Shown here: positions 51,997 through 59,721 of the stretch, one piece after another
Position numbering within the stretch: position 1 is the first letter of the stretch
Layout of the letters: every line of letters begins with the position of its first letter
Assembly (NCBI GenBank): GCA_947504185.1
Contig: CANNGJ010000019.1
Span: 1 to 59,797, forward strand
From: an uncultured Tenacibaculum sp.
Lineage (GTDB): Bacteria; Bacteroidota; Bacteroidia; Flavobacteriales; Flavobacteriaceae
Length of the DNA: 59,797 nucleotides
Reading direction: 5' to 3'
Notes under the pieces: generated by a model
The model's input: the letters and a program-made list of their open reading frames with translations, nothing else
Told to the model about the DNA's origin: nothing
Database searches by the model: none
Translations under genes and position numbers: made by a program

Positions 51997-52042
51997 TTTA
52001 AACCAACTTTTCTAAATAAGTTTTAAACTAATTAACGAAAAC

Positions 52043-53395
52043 ATGAAACGAATTTTAACTTTCGCGATTCTTATCGCTAGTACTTTTACTGCCTTTTCAC
52101 AATCATTAAACTATAATGATTTAGGCATTTTATTCTCAAAAGACGATAATTACGGTACTGCTCGTTTTGAAGCAATGAGTGGAGCTTTTGGAGCCTTGGG
52201 TGGTGATATCTCAGCTTTTGGAATTAATCCTGCAGGATCTGCAGTTGCTAAAAAAAGCATGGCTTCTATAACCCTTAACAACAGAAACACAGAGTATTTA
52301 GCCAACTATTACGGCAATACTACAAATTCACAAGACGATTTTTTTAATATCAGTCAAGCTGGTGGGATTTTATCTTTTGATACCGCTTATAATTCTGAAT
52401 GGAATCGATTTGCCTTGAGTTTTAATTACAGAATTAAAAAAGATTTTGACGGTCTATATACAGCAGTAGGTAATAGTGATCGATTATTTTATAACGAACA
52501 TGTTGCAGACACTAAAACTGTAAAAACACAATTTGATAGAAGTATTGAACAATACACATCTAGCAGAACTGAGGGGCAATCTAGTGTATTTAATCTTGGT
52601 TTTTCAGCTGTACACCAAAACAAATTATTTGTTGGAGCCTCTTTAAATTTTCATGACTTAGAGTTTTATAGAGAGCATCTTTTTAACGAAATAAATGACG
52701 ATGTAGATGGGAACATTTTAGATGTAGAAGAATATACCGAAACTTTAATACAAGGTAGTGGATTTTCATTAGGGCTAGGGTTTATTTATAAATTCAATCA
52801 AAACATTCGATTAGGATTGGCTTATGAAACACCTACATGGTACCAAGAAGTATTAGAAGATTATTATGATGAACTTTTAATGAAACAAGTTGAGAATTTA
52901 AGCATTGATCAAGATAGAGATGTTATTGGTCCAGAAGGATATTTATACAAATTTAAATCTCCGAGCAGAATCACTGCAAGTGGTGCCTATGTATTGGGTA
53001 AGCAGGGCTTAATTAGTGTAGATTATACATATAAAGATTATAAAAACACAAAATTTAGTGATGGTAATTTTTCACAAACTAACTCGAATTTCGCAAATAA
53101 TTACCGTAACACACATGCACTAAATATTGGTACTGAATGGCGTTTTGATAAAATGAGTATTAGAGGTGGTTATCATTACGAAAAAGACCCAAATTTACTT
53201 TTAGGAGGAAATACAAACAAAGACAATGTAAAAGGATTCTCTGCTGGTTTAGGGTATAATTTTGGTAACATGAAAGTAGATTTAAGTTATAGTAAATTTG
53301 ATAACAATCAATATTATACTATATATAATAGTAACGACTTAAATATTGAAAACAATACTTCAAGAATTTCTGGTACTATTACTATTAGCTTATAA
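52043..53395 (+). CDS. OmpP1/FadL/TodX-like outer-membrane transport protein
   Basis: The 450-residue barrel protein has a signal peptide (to about 19). The conserved N-terminal region is DDNYGTARFEAMSGAFGALG followed by DISAFGINPAG, as in FadL-type channels for hydrophobic compounds, and the last residues ISGTITISL fit an outer-membrane barrel. Often annotated in Flavobacteriia as hemin receptor or OMP transport protein; the cargo is not known. A terminator follows. Confidence 0.85.
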   Translation: MKRILTFAILIASTFTAFSQSLNYNDLGILFSKDDNYGTARFEAMSGAFGALGGDISAFGINPAGSAVAKKSMASITLNNRNTEYLANYYGNTTNSQDDFFNISQAGGILSFDTAYNSEWNRFALSFNYRIKKDFDGLYTAVGNSDRLFYNEHVADTKTVKTQFDRSIEQYTSSRTEGQSSVFNLGFSAVHQNKLFVGASLNFHDLEFYREHLFNEINDDVDGNILDVEEYTETLIQGSGFSLGLGFIYKFNQNIRLGLAYETPTWYQEVLEDYYDELLMKQVENLSIDQDRDVIGPEGYLYKFKSPSRITASGAYVLGKQGLISVDYTYKDYKNTKFSDGNFSQTNSNFANNYRNTHALNIGTEWRFDKMSIRGGYHYEKDPNLLLGGNTNKDNVKGFSAGLGYNFGNMKVDLSYSKFDNNQYYTIYNSNDLNIENNTSRISGTITISL

Positions 53396-53416
53396 TTAAA
53401 ATAACATAGAATAAAA

Positions 53417-53446
53417 TAAAAGTCCTGCTTGTTGCAGGACTTTTTA
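53417..53446 (+). terminator. terminator after the FadL-like gene
   Basis: AAAGTCCTGC and GCAGGACTTT around a short TTGTT loop, then a T-run. Confidence 0.88.
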
Positions 53447-53472
53447 TATATACGTATCTCAGTTTTTTACCG

Positions 53473-53480
53473 TAATTTTG
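53473..53480 (+). promoter_or_regulatory. -7 promoter box of the nfu-ubiE-porT operon
   Basis: TAATTTTG fits TAnnTTTG and includes the TTG at 53478, showing that the real start is the ATG at 53499. Confidence 0.7.
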
Positions 53481-53498
53481 CACTTCATTTTACAAGTC

Positions 53499-54392
53499 AT
53501 GAACTCAATTAAAATAAACATACAAGAAACAAGTAACGAAACCATTATTAAATTTATTAGTAATACTATTTTAGTAAATGGAGGTAGTTATGAATTTAAT
53601 AATATAGACGAAGCTAAAAACTCACCTTTAGCACAACAACTTTTTTATCTCCCGTTTGTAAAAAAAGTATTAGTTACCGCTAACTTTATAGCGATTCAAC
53701 GATACGACATTGTACAATGGGATGATGTTGAAGAAGAAGTACGTGAGCAGATTGAAGCATATTTACAAGAAGGAAATTCTGTTGTACAAGAAGAAACAAC
53801 AAAAAAAGACGCTGTTGAAGTCTATGCTGAAGTTACTCCAAACCCAGCAGTGATGAAGTTTGGAACTAACAAAGCTTTAACACAAACTGATGTTGAATTT
53901 AAAAACATTGAAGAAGCAAGTAAATCATCTCCTCTAGCACAGCAGTTATTCAGTTTTGCTTTCGTAAAAGAAGTTTTTATTTCTGAAAATTATATTTCAA
54001 TTACGAAATATGATATGATAGAATGGAATGAAGTTTACCAAGAAGTTAGAACTTTCATTAGAGGTTATCTTCAAGATGGCAAAACCATCATACAAGAGCT
54101 TCCTAAACAACAGACTAAACAAAATGTTGAAATTCCGAAAGAGGAATTAACAGATACCGAAGCTAAAATTGTTGATATTTTAGATGAATATATTAAACCA
54201 GCTGTAGCTTCAGATGGAGGAAATATTGCTTTTCAATCTTATGATGAAAACTCTAAACAAGTTCGAGTAATTTTACAAGGAGCTTGTAGCGGATGCCCAT
54301 CATCAACAGTAACTTTAAAAAATGGTATCGAAACTATGTTAAAAGAAATGCTTCCGAATCAAATTAACGAAGTAGTTGCTATTAACGGATAA
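53499..54392 (+). CDS. NifU/Nfu-type Fe-S scaffold with two N-terminal domains
   Basis: The 297-residue protein has two tandem copies of the Nfu N-terminal domain (about 1-95 and 110-205), each with SPLAQQLF and a TKYD/QRYD-I-x-W segment. A C-terminal NifU domain carries the cluster-binding CSGCPSST. It delivers Fe-S clusters to target proteins. The duplication of the N-terminal domain looks like an internal tandem duplication. First gene of an operon with ubiE and porT. Confidence 0.92.
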   Translation: MNSIKINIQETSNETIIKFISNTILVNGGSYEFNNIDEAKNSPLAQQLFYLPFVKKVLVTANFIAIQRYDIVQWDDVEEEVREQIEAYLQEGNSVVQEETTKKDAVEVYAEVTPNPAVMKFGTNKALTQTDVEFKNIEEASKSSPLAQQLFSFAFVKEVFISENYISITKYDMIEWNEVYQEVRTFIRGYLQDGKTIIQELPKQQTKQNVEIPKEELTDTEAKIVDILDEYIKPAVASDGGNIAFQSYDENSKQVRVILQGACSGCPSSTVTLKNGIETMLKEMLPNQINEVVAING

Positions 54393-54403
54393 TTAAAAAT
54401 CAC

Positions 54404-55132
54404 ATGTCAAAAACAATCAAACCATATAAAGATTCCGAATTAGGAAAAAAAGAGCAAGTTGCTAAAATGTTTGACAATATTTCTGAGGATTACGACGGAT
54501 TAAACCGTGTTATTTCTTTAGGAATTGATGTAAGCTGGCGTAAAAAAGTAGTGAAACTTGTTGGAGAAAATAAACCTCAACAAATTTTAGATATAGCTAC
54601 AGGAACTGGTGATTTAGCTTTAATGATGTCTGATTTAAATCCTACAAAAATTATTGGTTTAGATATTTCTGAAGGAATGTTAGAGGTTGGCAAACAAAAA
54701 GTTGCAAAAGCTAACTTAACTGATAAAATTGAAATGATTGTTGGTGATAGTGAAAACATCCCTTTTGAAGACAATACTTTCGATGCTATTACAGTTTCTT
54801 TTGGAGTTAGAAACTTTGAAAACTTAGACAAAGGGTTAACAGAAATACTTCGTGTATTAAAACCAGGTGGTAAATTTGTAGTTTTAGAAACATCAAACCC
54901 AACCAAGTTTCCTTTTAAACAAGGTTATAAGTTTTACACTAACTTTATCTTACCTATTATTGGTAAAATATTTTCGAAAGACAAAGTTGCTTATTCATAT
55001 TTATCAGAAAGCGCAAATTATTTTCCTTTTGGAGAGGCTTTCAACAATATTTTGCAAAAAAATGGGTTTAAGAATGCAAAGAATTTACCTGTAACTTTTG
55101 GAGTTGCATCAATTTATACTGCTACAAAATAA
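54404..55132 (+). CDS. ubiE: demethylmenaquinone methyltransferase
   Basis: The 242-residue SAM-dependent enzyme makes the last step of menaquinone synthesis (UbiE/MenG). It shows [19 protein letters not shown], motif [12 protein letters not shown] and a post-[16 protein letters not shown], with [12 protein letters not shown], the UbiE signature. It starts 11 bp after nfu and its stop is one base before the porT ATG. Confidence 0.95.
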   Translation: MSKTIKPYKDSELGKKEQVAKMFDNISEDYDGLNRVISLGIDVSWRKKVVKLVGENKPQQILDIATGTGDLALMMSDLNPTKIIGLDISEGMLEVGKQKVAKANLTDKIEMIVGDSENIPFEDNTFDAITVSFGVRNFENLDKGLTEILRVLKPGGKFVVLETSNPTKFPFKQGYKFYTNFILPIIGKIFSKDKVAYSYLSESANYFPFGEAFNNILQKNGFKNAKNLPVTFGVASIYTATK

Positions 55133-55133
55133 T

Positions 55134-55859
55134 ATGTTTAAAAAACTTTTGTTATTAGGATTTTTAGGGATTTTTACAATTACCTTTCAGGCACAAGAAG
55201 AAAAAATATTAAAACTACCTAGTTTTGACAAGCCTCTTTTTCATTATGGTTTTTATTTAGGGCTAAATAACAATGGCTATAAAGTGTCTTATAAACCAAG
55301 TGGTTTTGATAGCTCAAACCCTGAAGTAGAAGTTTCATCATCAGTAGGATTTAATGTTGGTTTAATTGCTGATTTAAGATTACACAACAATATAAACTTA
55401 AGATTCGAACCAGGTTTAATGTCTAATACTAAAACGTTAGTGTTTAATCATATTACCCCTCCTTCTGGAGGTTCTGACAACATCAAGACAAGAGAAGTTG
55501 GAGCGACTTACCTGCACCTACCTTTAATTTTAAAACTAAGTACTAATAGAATTAATAATTTTAGGCCTTATATACTAGGTGGCGTTGCATACGATTATAA
55601 TTTTTCTAGTAACGAAAGTAATAGTGATGATAACTTTGCTGGAGAGTTTAGAACTAGTACTAGTAATTTAATGTACGAACTAGGTATTGGGGTAGATTTT
55701 TATTTGAGCTACTTTAAGTTCTCTCCATCAATTAGAGGGGTTTTTGCCATTAATAATGAACTTGTAAGAGATGGTCAAAGACCAGGAGGTAGTCAATGGA
55801 CTGACCCAATTGATTTTCTTGGCACAAGAGGAATATTCTTACATTTATCTTTTGAATAA
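55134..55859 (+). CDS. porT: PorT/SprT-like outer-membrane protein of type IX secretion
   Basis: The 241-residue protein starts at the ATG at 55134, where a signal peptide begins (MFKKLLLLGFLGIF). It is an eight-stranded-barrel-like protein with YLHLPLILKLST and FRPYILGGVAYDYN, ending in phenylalanine/glutamate. In Flavobacteriia the gene after ubiE is usually porT (sprT), needed for type IX secretion and gliding. Family assignment rests on that context and general pattern, so it is probable, not certain. Confidence 0.75.
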   Translation: MFKKLLLLGFLGIFTITFQAQEEKILKLPSFDKPLFHYGFYLGLNNNGYKVSYKPSGFDSSNPEVEVSSSVGFNVGLIADLRLHNNINLRFEPGLMSNTKTLVFNHITPPSGGSDNIKTREVGATYLHLPLILKLSTNRINNFRPYILGGVAYDYNFSSNESNSDDNFAGEFRTSTSNLMYELGIGVDFYLSYFKFSPSIRGVFAINNELVRDGQRPGGSQWTDPIDFLGTRGIFLHLSFE

Positions 55860-55907
55860 CAACTTATAATCAACATCATATACAATATAGATGTTTCTAT
55901 ACAACAC

Positions 55908-55943
55908 AAATGACTTTTGTTTTCACAAAAGTCATTTTTTATT
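55908..55943 (+). terminator. terminator of the nfu-ubiE-porT operon
   Basis: AAATGACTTTTG and CAAAAGTCATTT pair perfectly around six bases, then a T-run. Confidence 0.88.
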
Positions 55944-55950
55944 AATCCGA

Positions 55951-55977
55951 AGATAGAAGTCCCCCCGAAAAACTACC
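55951..55977 (-). repeat. G-rich-loop hairpin, degenerate copy
   Basis: AGATAGAAGTCCCCC then CCGAAA matches the copy at 56086-56103 except for one extra C. Leftward the arms GGTAG/CTATC (one G-U) leave a loop with six G. It is directly followed by ATCTTCGGAT, an echo of the UUCG terminator of the other copy. Confidence 0.6.
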
Positions 55978-56029
55978 TTCTTTAATCTTTAGACCCACTT
56001 TTTTATTAAAAGTCACAATTAATTTTATA

Positions 56030-56055
56030 AAAAAAATGACCATCCGAAGATGGTC
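56030..56055 (-). terminator. UUCG-tetraloop terminator
   Basis: Leftward GACCATC-TTCG-GATGGTC closes with C-G on a UUCG loop, followed by eight T; a textbook intrinsic terminator that ends the mscS or small-RNA transcript. Confidence 0.85.
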
Positions 56056-56140
56056 ACTATTAGTAAAGATTGCTCTTCACTTATAAGATAGAAGTCCCCC
56101 GAAATCTATCATTTTACTTTCATTTTAATAATAAGTATTG
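56030..56140 (-). ncRNA. candidate small RNA or structured 3' UTR downstream of mscS
   Basis: Leftward unit of about 110 nt between a -7 box (56144-56151) and a UUCG-loop terminator. It includes a perfect 6-bp hairpin (56087-56110) whose 12-base loop displays five G. A second, degenerate copy of that hairpin lies 130 bp further on. No real ORF. It could instead be the 3' UTR of mscS, whose stop is 21 bp upstream of the box. The -33 element is weak. Confidence 0.38.
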
Positions 56141-56143
56141 TTC

Positions 56144-56151
56144 CAAATATA
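56144..56151 (-). promoter_or_regulatory. possible -7 box of the candidate small RNA
   Basis: Minus-strand TATATTTG is the same box as in the tRNA promoters, but no TTG stands 19-20 bases upstream. Confidence 0.4.
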
Positions 56152-56171
56152 ACAAAAATTATTAATTATCA

Positions 56172-56990
56172 TTATTTTTTCACTACTATTTTACTGTCAA
56201 CCACCTCTTTAATAGGTAAAACAACCTTACCTTCTACTGTAGTTACTGTTAAACAAATATTGTCTATAGCCGTTACTACTCCTTCTACATCGTTAATAAT
56301 TACTTTTTCGCCTATCCCTATATTCTTTCTAGAATAATAACCAAACAGTAATCTTGACACTGCATCTCTAGCTCCAAAACCAAAAGCAATTGTAAATGCT
56401 AATAGAATTGAACCAATTAACATCGTTAAATTACTCTTAATTACAGAAGTATCAACTCCCGCCTGATCTAATGCTGTAATTGATAAAAAGATAACGATTA
56501 AATAAAAAGCAATATTTCCTACTAAGTTTCCTCCTGAAATTTCAAGCGTTTTAAACATCGTATGAATTGCTTTCTTTACCATGGTACCTAAATAAGCACC
56601 TGCAACAAAAATTCCTAATGCTGTTAATAGTTTAGGTAAGTAAGCGAAGAAACTTTTTATTCCTTCAGATACAGTTGCCAAACCAAACATTTCTGCACCA
56701 ACCATAACAAATACGAAGATTAAAAACCATTTTAATACAGCTAAAATCACATTTGTTAGTACAATATTAATAGTACTGTTTCCAAAAATTTCTGTTTCAC
56801 TTAATTTTTTAGACCATTGATCAATTTTTGTTTTTGCTAAAATTTTCTTAACAACCCACAAAAGTATTTTTGTGAAAATCCAAGCAAAAACAAGAAAACC
56901 TAGAAACTTAAGTATAGTTGGCAAAGTATTTATAATATCTTGAAAAGTGTTTCTAAAAGGTTTTAAAAAATCTATTTGTAATGAGGACAT
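56172..56990 (-). CDS. mechanosensitive ion channel, MscS family
   Basis: The 272-residue channel has four or so membrane helices. The last (GSILLAFTIAFGFGARDAVS) is the Gly/Ala-rich pore helix of MscS, followed by the beta domain (IGIGEKVIINDVEGVVTAID). It opens on membrane stretch and releases solutes during osmotic downshock. It is shorter than E. coli MscS, ending soon after the beta domain. Third gene of an ECF-sigma operon. Confidence 0.93.
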   Translation of the reverse strand: MSSLQIDFLKPFRNTFQDIINTLPTILKFLGFLVFAWIFTKILLWVVKKILAKTKIDQWSKKLSETEIFGNSTINIVLTNVILAVLKWFLIFVFVMVGAEMFGLATVSEGIKSFFAYLPKLLTALGIFVAGAYLGTMVKKAIHTMFKTLEISGGNLVGNIAFYLIVIFLSITALDQAGVDTSVIKSNLTMLIGSILLAFTIAFGFGARDAVSRLLFGYYSRKNIGIGEKVIINDVEGVVTAIDNICLTVTTVEGKVVLPIKEVVDSKIVVKK

Positions 56991-57029
56991 AATTCTTTAA
57001 TTTATATTCTTAGTTTGATTTGATTATAA

Positions 57030-57221
57030 TTACTCTTCTTTATTTTTATCCTTTGCACTTCCTCCTCCCAATAAATCTGCAATAACATTTGGGTATTTTA
57101 CCACAAATAAATCTGCAACATCAATAGAAAGTTTAATCATCGCCACATCATTAAGCACTTTGTCTTTCAGTACCTCGGGCAACTCTTCATTATGTAATAT
57201 TTTCTTAAATGGGTTATCCAT
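57030..57221 (-). CDS. small protein in the ECF sigma/MscS operon
   Basis: The 63-residue protein has no signal or membrane helix. Its sequence (NPFKKILHNEELPEVLKDKV and then a Leu/Val-rich helix) has the pattern of a short helical binding protein; its tail is Gly/Lys/Glu-rich. It sits five bases after the sigma-factor gene, the usual place of an anti-sigma factor. Whether it restrains the sigma factor is a guess; no anti-sigma domain is recognised. Confidence 0.65.
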   Translation of the reverse strand: MDNPFKKILHNEELPEVLKDKVLNDVAMIKLSIDVADLFVVKYPNVIADLLGGGSAKDKNKEE

Positions 57222-57226
57222 AATTA

Positions 57227-57796
57227 TTACAGTTCATTATATGCTTTAACAACTTTTTCTTTCGCTCTTTTTAAACGCATTTTTACTGCGCTATCTCCTA
57301 AATCTAACGCTAATGAAATCTCTTTAATACTCATATCATCTTGATACTTCATTAAGAGAATCATTTTTTCAGCAACTGGTATTATTTCTAGAGCTTTAGC
57401 TAGCTTATCAGATTTTAACTCAAATAATGTAGAATCATCAATTTCATCAACATTACCATCTTCCTTAATTTGGTCAGTTACTACAGTTACTTTCTCTTTC
57501 TTTTTTTCCTTATTTCTCTGAACGTAATTTACACAGAAATTATAAGTGAAAGAATATAACCAGGTAGAAAACTTAGACCTTCCTTTAAAAGACCTCAGTT
57601 TTACAAATAACTGAATAAACACATCGTGTGTTAAATCCTGCGCTTCTTCTTTATTTTTAGAAAAGCCATAGCATTTATTATAAACCACGGGTGCATAACG
57701 ATCATATAAAACAGCGAATAAATGAGTATCATTTTTTTCTACTATTTTACTAATCAGTTCTTCATCGCTTAATTTTGTTAGATCAAGACTTTTCAA
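57227..57796 (-). CDS. ECF-type RNA polymerase sigma factor
   Basis: The 189-residue factor has sigma region 2 (YDRYAPVVYNKCYGFSKNKE...DLTHDVFIQLF) and region 4 (MSIKEISLALDLGDSAVKMRLKRAKE). The start is TTG at 57796; there is no usable ATG. It heads the operon sigma, small protein, MscS, which suggests control of an envelope or osmotic response. The promoter is about 96 bp upstream and the leader contains a long hairpin. Confidence 0.92.
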   Translation of the reverse strand: MKSLDLTKLSDEELISKIVEKNDTHLFAVLYDRYAPVVYNKCYGFSKNKEEAQDLTHDVFIQLFVKLRSFKGRSKFSTWLYSFTYNFCVNYVQRNKEKKKEKVTVVTDQIKEDGNVDEIDDSTLFELKSDKLAKALEIIPVAEKMILLMKYQDDMSIKEISLALDLGDSAVKMRLKRAKEKVVKAYNEL

Positions 57797-57841
57797 TAGT
57801 TATATTCAGTTCTTTTTGAGTGGGTTAGATATATTATTTTA

Positions 57842-57875
57842 TTAGACACTTTATGTTTTAAAAAGTCACTAATAA
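57842..57875. other. hairpin in the leader of the ECF sigma gene
   Basis: Leftward TTATTAG..ACTTT pairs with AAAGT..CTAATAA over 12 of 14 positions with a two-base internal loop, between the predicted start point and the TTG. It may be an RNA control element or an operator. Confidence 0.45.
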
Positions 57876-57891
57876 GATCTAATTATAGAAT

Positions 57892-57899
57892 CAAATTTA
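57892..57899 (-). promoter_or_regulatory. -7 promoter box of the ECF sigma operon
   Basis: Minus-strand TAAATTTG fits the housekeeping TAnnTTTG element, so the operon can be read by the primary sigma factor. Confidence 0.55.
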
Positions 57900-58022
57900 A
57901 CACTTCTTTAACGATATGAAAAATTAAATAAAAAAAGTTTTATCTTTTTGTAACATTATTGAAACATCGTACGTATAAGAGTATGTAGGAAGATTAAGAA
58001 ATTTAAAAAACACCTTAATTAC

Positions 58023-58886
58023 ATGAGACAACTTAAGATTACAAAACAGGTTACCAATAGAGAAACCGCTTCTTTAGATAAATATTTACAAGAAATAGGA
58101 AAAGTAGATTTAATTACTGCTGATGAAGAAGTAGAATTAGCACAACGAATTAAAGCTGGTGACCAAATAGCATTAGAAAAATTAACTAAAGCAAATTTAC
58201 GTTTTGTAGTATCGGTTGCTAAGCAATACCAAAACCAAGGTTTAACATTACCAGATTTAATTAATGAAGGTAACTTAGGATTAATTAAAGCTGCTAAACG
58301 TTTTGATGAAACTCGTGGATTTAAATTTATCTCATATGCAGTATGGTGGATTCGTCAATCAATCTTACAAGCATTAGCAGAACAATCTCGTATCGTTCGT
58401 TTACCATTAAACAAGATTGGATCGATTAACAAGATTAATAAAATGTATGCTTTCTTAGAGCAAGAAAATGAAAGACCTCCAAGTCCGGAAGAGATTGCTA
58501 AGAAATTAGACATGACTGTTAACGACGTAAAAGAATCAATGAAGAATTCTGGTCGTCATGTATCTATGGATGCTCCTTTAATTGAAGGGGAAGACTCTAA
58601 CTTATATGATGTATTAAACTCAGGAGAGTCACCAAATCCAGATAAAACATTATTACACGAATCTTTACGTATTGAAATTAATAGAGCTTTAGAAACATTA
58701 ACTCCTCGTGAAGCTGATGTAGTTAAATTGTACTTTGGTTTAGGAGAACACCAACCAATGACTTTAGAAGAAATTGGTGAAACTTTCGATTTAACTCGTG
58801 AGCGTGTTCGTCAAATTAAAGAAAAAGCTATCCGTAGATTAAAGCATACCTCTCGTAGTAAAATTTTAATGACTTATTTAGGCTAA
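58023..58886 (+). CDS. rpoD: primary RNA polymerase sigma factor
   Basis: The 287-residue factor starts directly with region 1.2 ([17 protein letters not shown]), lacking region 1.1, as in Bacteroidetes. Region 2 has [20 protein letters not shown] and [10 protein letters not shown]. Region 4 has [20 protein letters not shown]. It should read the TAnnTTTG promoters noted in this window. No consensus -7 box is clear upstream; TATCTTTT near 57944 is the nearest. Confidence 0.95.
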   Translation: MRQLKITKQVTNRETASLDKYLQEIGKVDLITADEEVELAQRIKAGDQIALEKLTKANLRFVVSVAKQYQNQGLTLPDLINEGNLGLIKAAKRFDETRGFKFISYAVWWIRQSILQALAEQSRIVRLPLNKIGSINKINKMYAFLEQENERPPSPEEIAKKLDMTVNDVKESMKNSGRHVSMDAPLIEGEDSNLYDVLNSGESPNPDKTLLHESLRIEINRALETLTPREADVVKLYFGLGEHQPMTLEEIGETFDLTRERVRQIKEKAIRRLKHTSRSKILMTYLG

Positions 58887-58903
58887 TGATCTAAGATCAT
58901 TTT
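58887..58903 (+). other. short hairpin at the rpoD stop
   Basis: AATGATC and GATCATT flank TAA and include the stop codon. It lacks a good T-run and is probably only a processing or stabilising structure. Confidence 0.35.
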
Positions 58904-58952
58904 AAGCACCTCACTCAAACTTTATAAATTTTTGAGTATGAATAAAACTTGT

Positions 58953-58985
58953 AAAACTCTCGAATTATCGAGAGTTTTCTTTTTT
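58953..58985 (+). terminator. terminator of rpoD
   Basis: AAAACTCTCGA pairs with TCGAGAGTTTT around four bases, followed by CTTTTTT. Confidence 0.88.
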
Positions 58986-59009
58986 ATACAACCACCTTTA
59001 TGTTTTCAT

Positions 59010-59046
59010 TATATTTGCTCAACTTAACAACACAACAACAATTACA
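59010..59046 (+). promoter_or_regulatory. rpe promoter and A/C-rich leader
   Basis: TATATTTG (59010-59017) is followed by CTTAACAACACAACAACAA (from 59023), identical over 20 bases to the leader of purH. It ends four bases before the ATG. Confidence 0.65.
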
Positions 59047-59703
59047 ATGAATAAACTTGTAGCTCCTTCAGTTTTAGCAGCTGATTTTGCAAATCTTCAA
59101 AGAGATATAGAAATGGTAAACAATTCGAAAGCAGATTGGTTCCATATCGACATTATGGATGGCGTTTTTGTACCTAACATCTCTTTTGGAATGCCTGTTT
59201 TAAAAGCAATTTCTAAACACGCAAAAAAAACAATAGATGTACATTTAATGATTGTAGATCCAGATAGGTATATTCAAACATTTGCAGACTTAGGTGCTAA
59301 TATTTTAACTGTACACCATGAAGCTTGCACACATTTACACAGAACAGTACAAGCTATTAAAGCTACTGGTATGAAAGCAGGAGTTGCTTTAAATCCTCAT
59401 ACACCAATTGCTGTTTTAGAAGATATTATTCAAGATTTAGATTTGGTATGTATTATGAGTGTAAACCCTGGTTTTGGTGGACAATCTTTTATTGAAAACA
59501 CTTATAAAAAAGTAAGTCAATTAAAACATTTAATTGAATTCGCTAACGCTTCTACTTTAATCGAAATTGATGGTGGTGTAACTAATAAAAATGCAAATCA
59601 ACTAATTGAAGCTGGCGCAGATGTTTTAGTCGCTGGTAGTTATGTTTTTAAAAGTGATAACCCGACAGAAACAATTGAAGATTTAAAAAATCTAATAAAC
59701 TAA
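59047..59703 (+). CDS. rpe: ribulose-phosphate 3-epimerase
   Basis: The 218-residue TIM-barrel enzyme interconverts ribulose 5-phosphate and xylulose 5-phosphate in the pentose phosphate pathway. Marks are APSVLAADFANL, WFHIDIMDGVFVPNISFG (metal His and catalytic Asp), VNPGFGGQSFI and the phosphate-binding IDGGVT and DVLVAGSYVF. Last gene of the window; its native terminator is interrupted by the terminal repeat. Confidence 0.97.
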   Translation: MNKLVAPSVLAADFANLQRDIEMVNNSKADWFHIDIMDGVFVPNISFGMPVLKAISKHAKKTIDVHLMIVDPDRYIQTFADLGANILTVHHEACTHLHRTVQAIKATGMKAGVALNPHTPIAVLEDIIQDLDLVCIMSVNPGFGGQSFIENTYKKVSQLKHLIEFANASTLIEIDGGVTNKNANQLIEAGADVLVAGSYVFKSDNPTETIEDLKNLIN

Positions 59704-59721
59704 AAAGAGGAGGCAATTGCC
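59703..59721 (+). other. interrupted native terminator of rpe
   Basis: AAAAAGAGGAGGC, loop AATT and only GCC of the return arm remain before the repeat begins. A complete terminator would continue TCCTCTTTTT. The break is at almost the same place in the stem as at the left tip. Confidence 0.6.

Noticed and set aside
55951..56110. CRISPR array
   Set aside because: Only two unequal copies, with a 130-bp spacing and a terminator between; no cas genes nearby.
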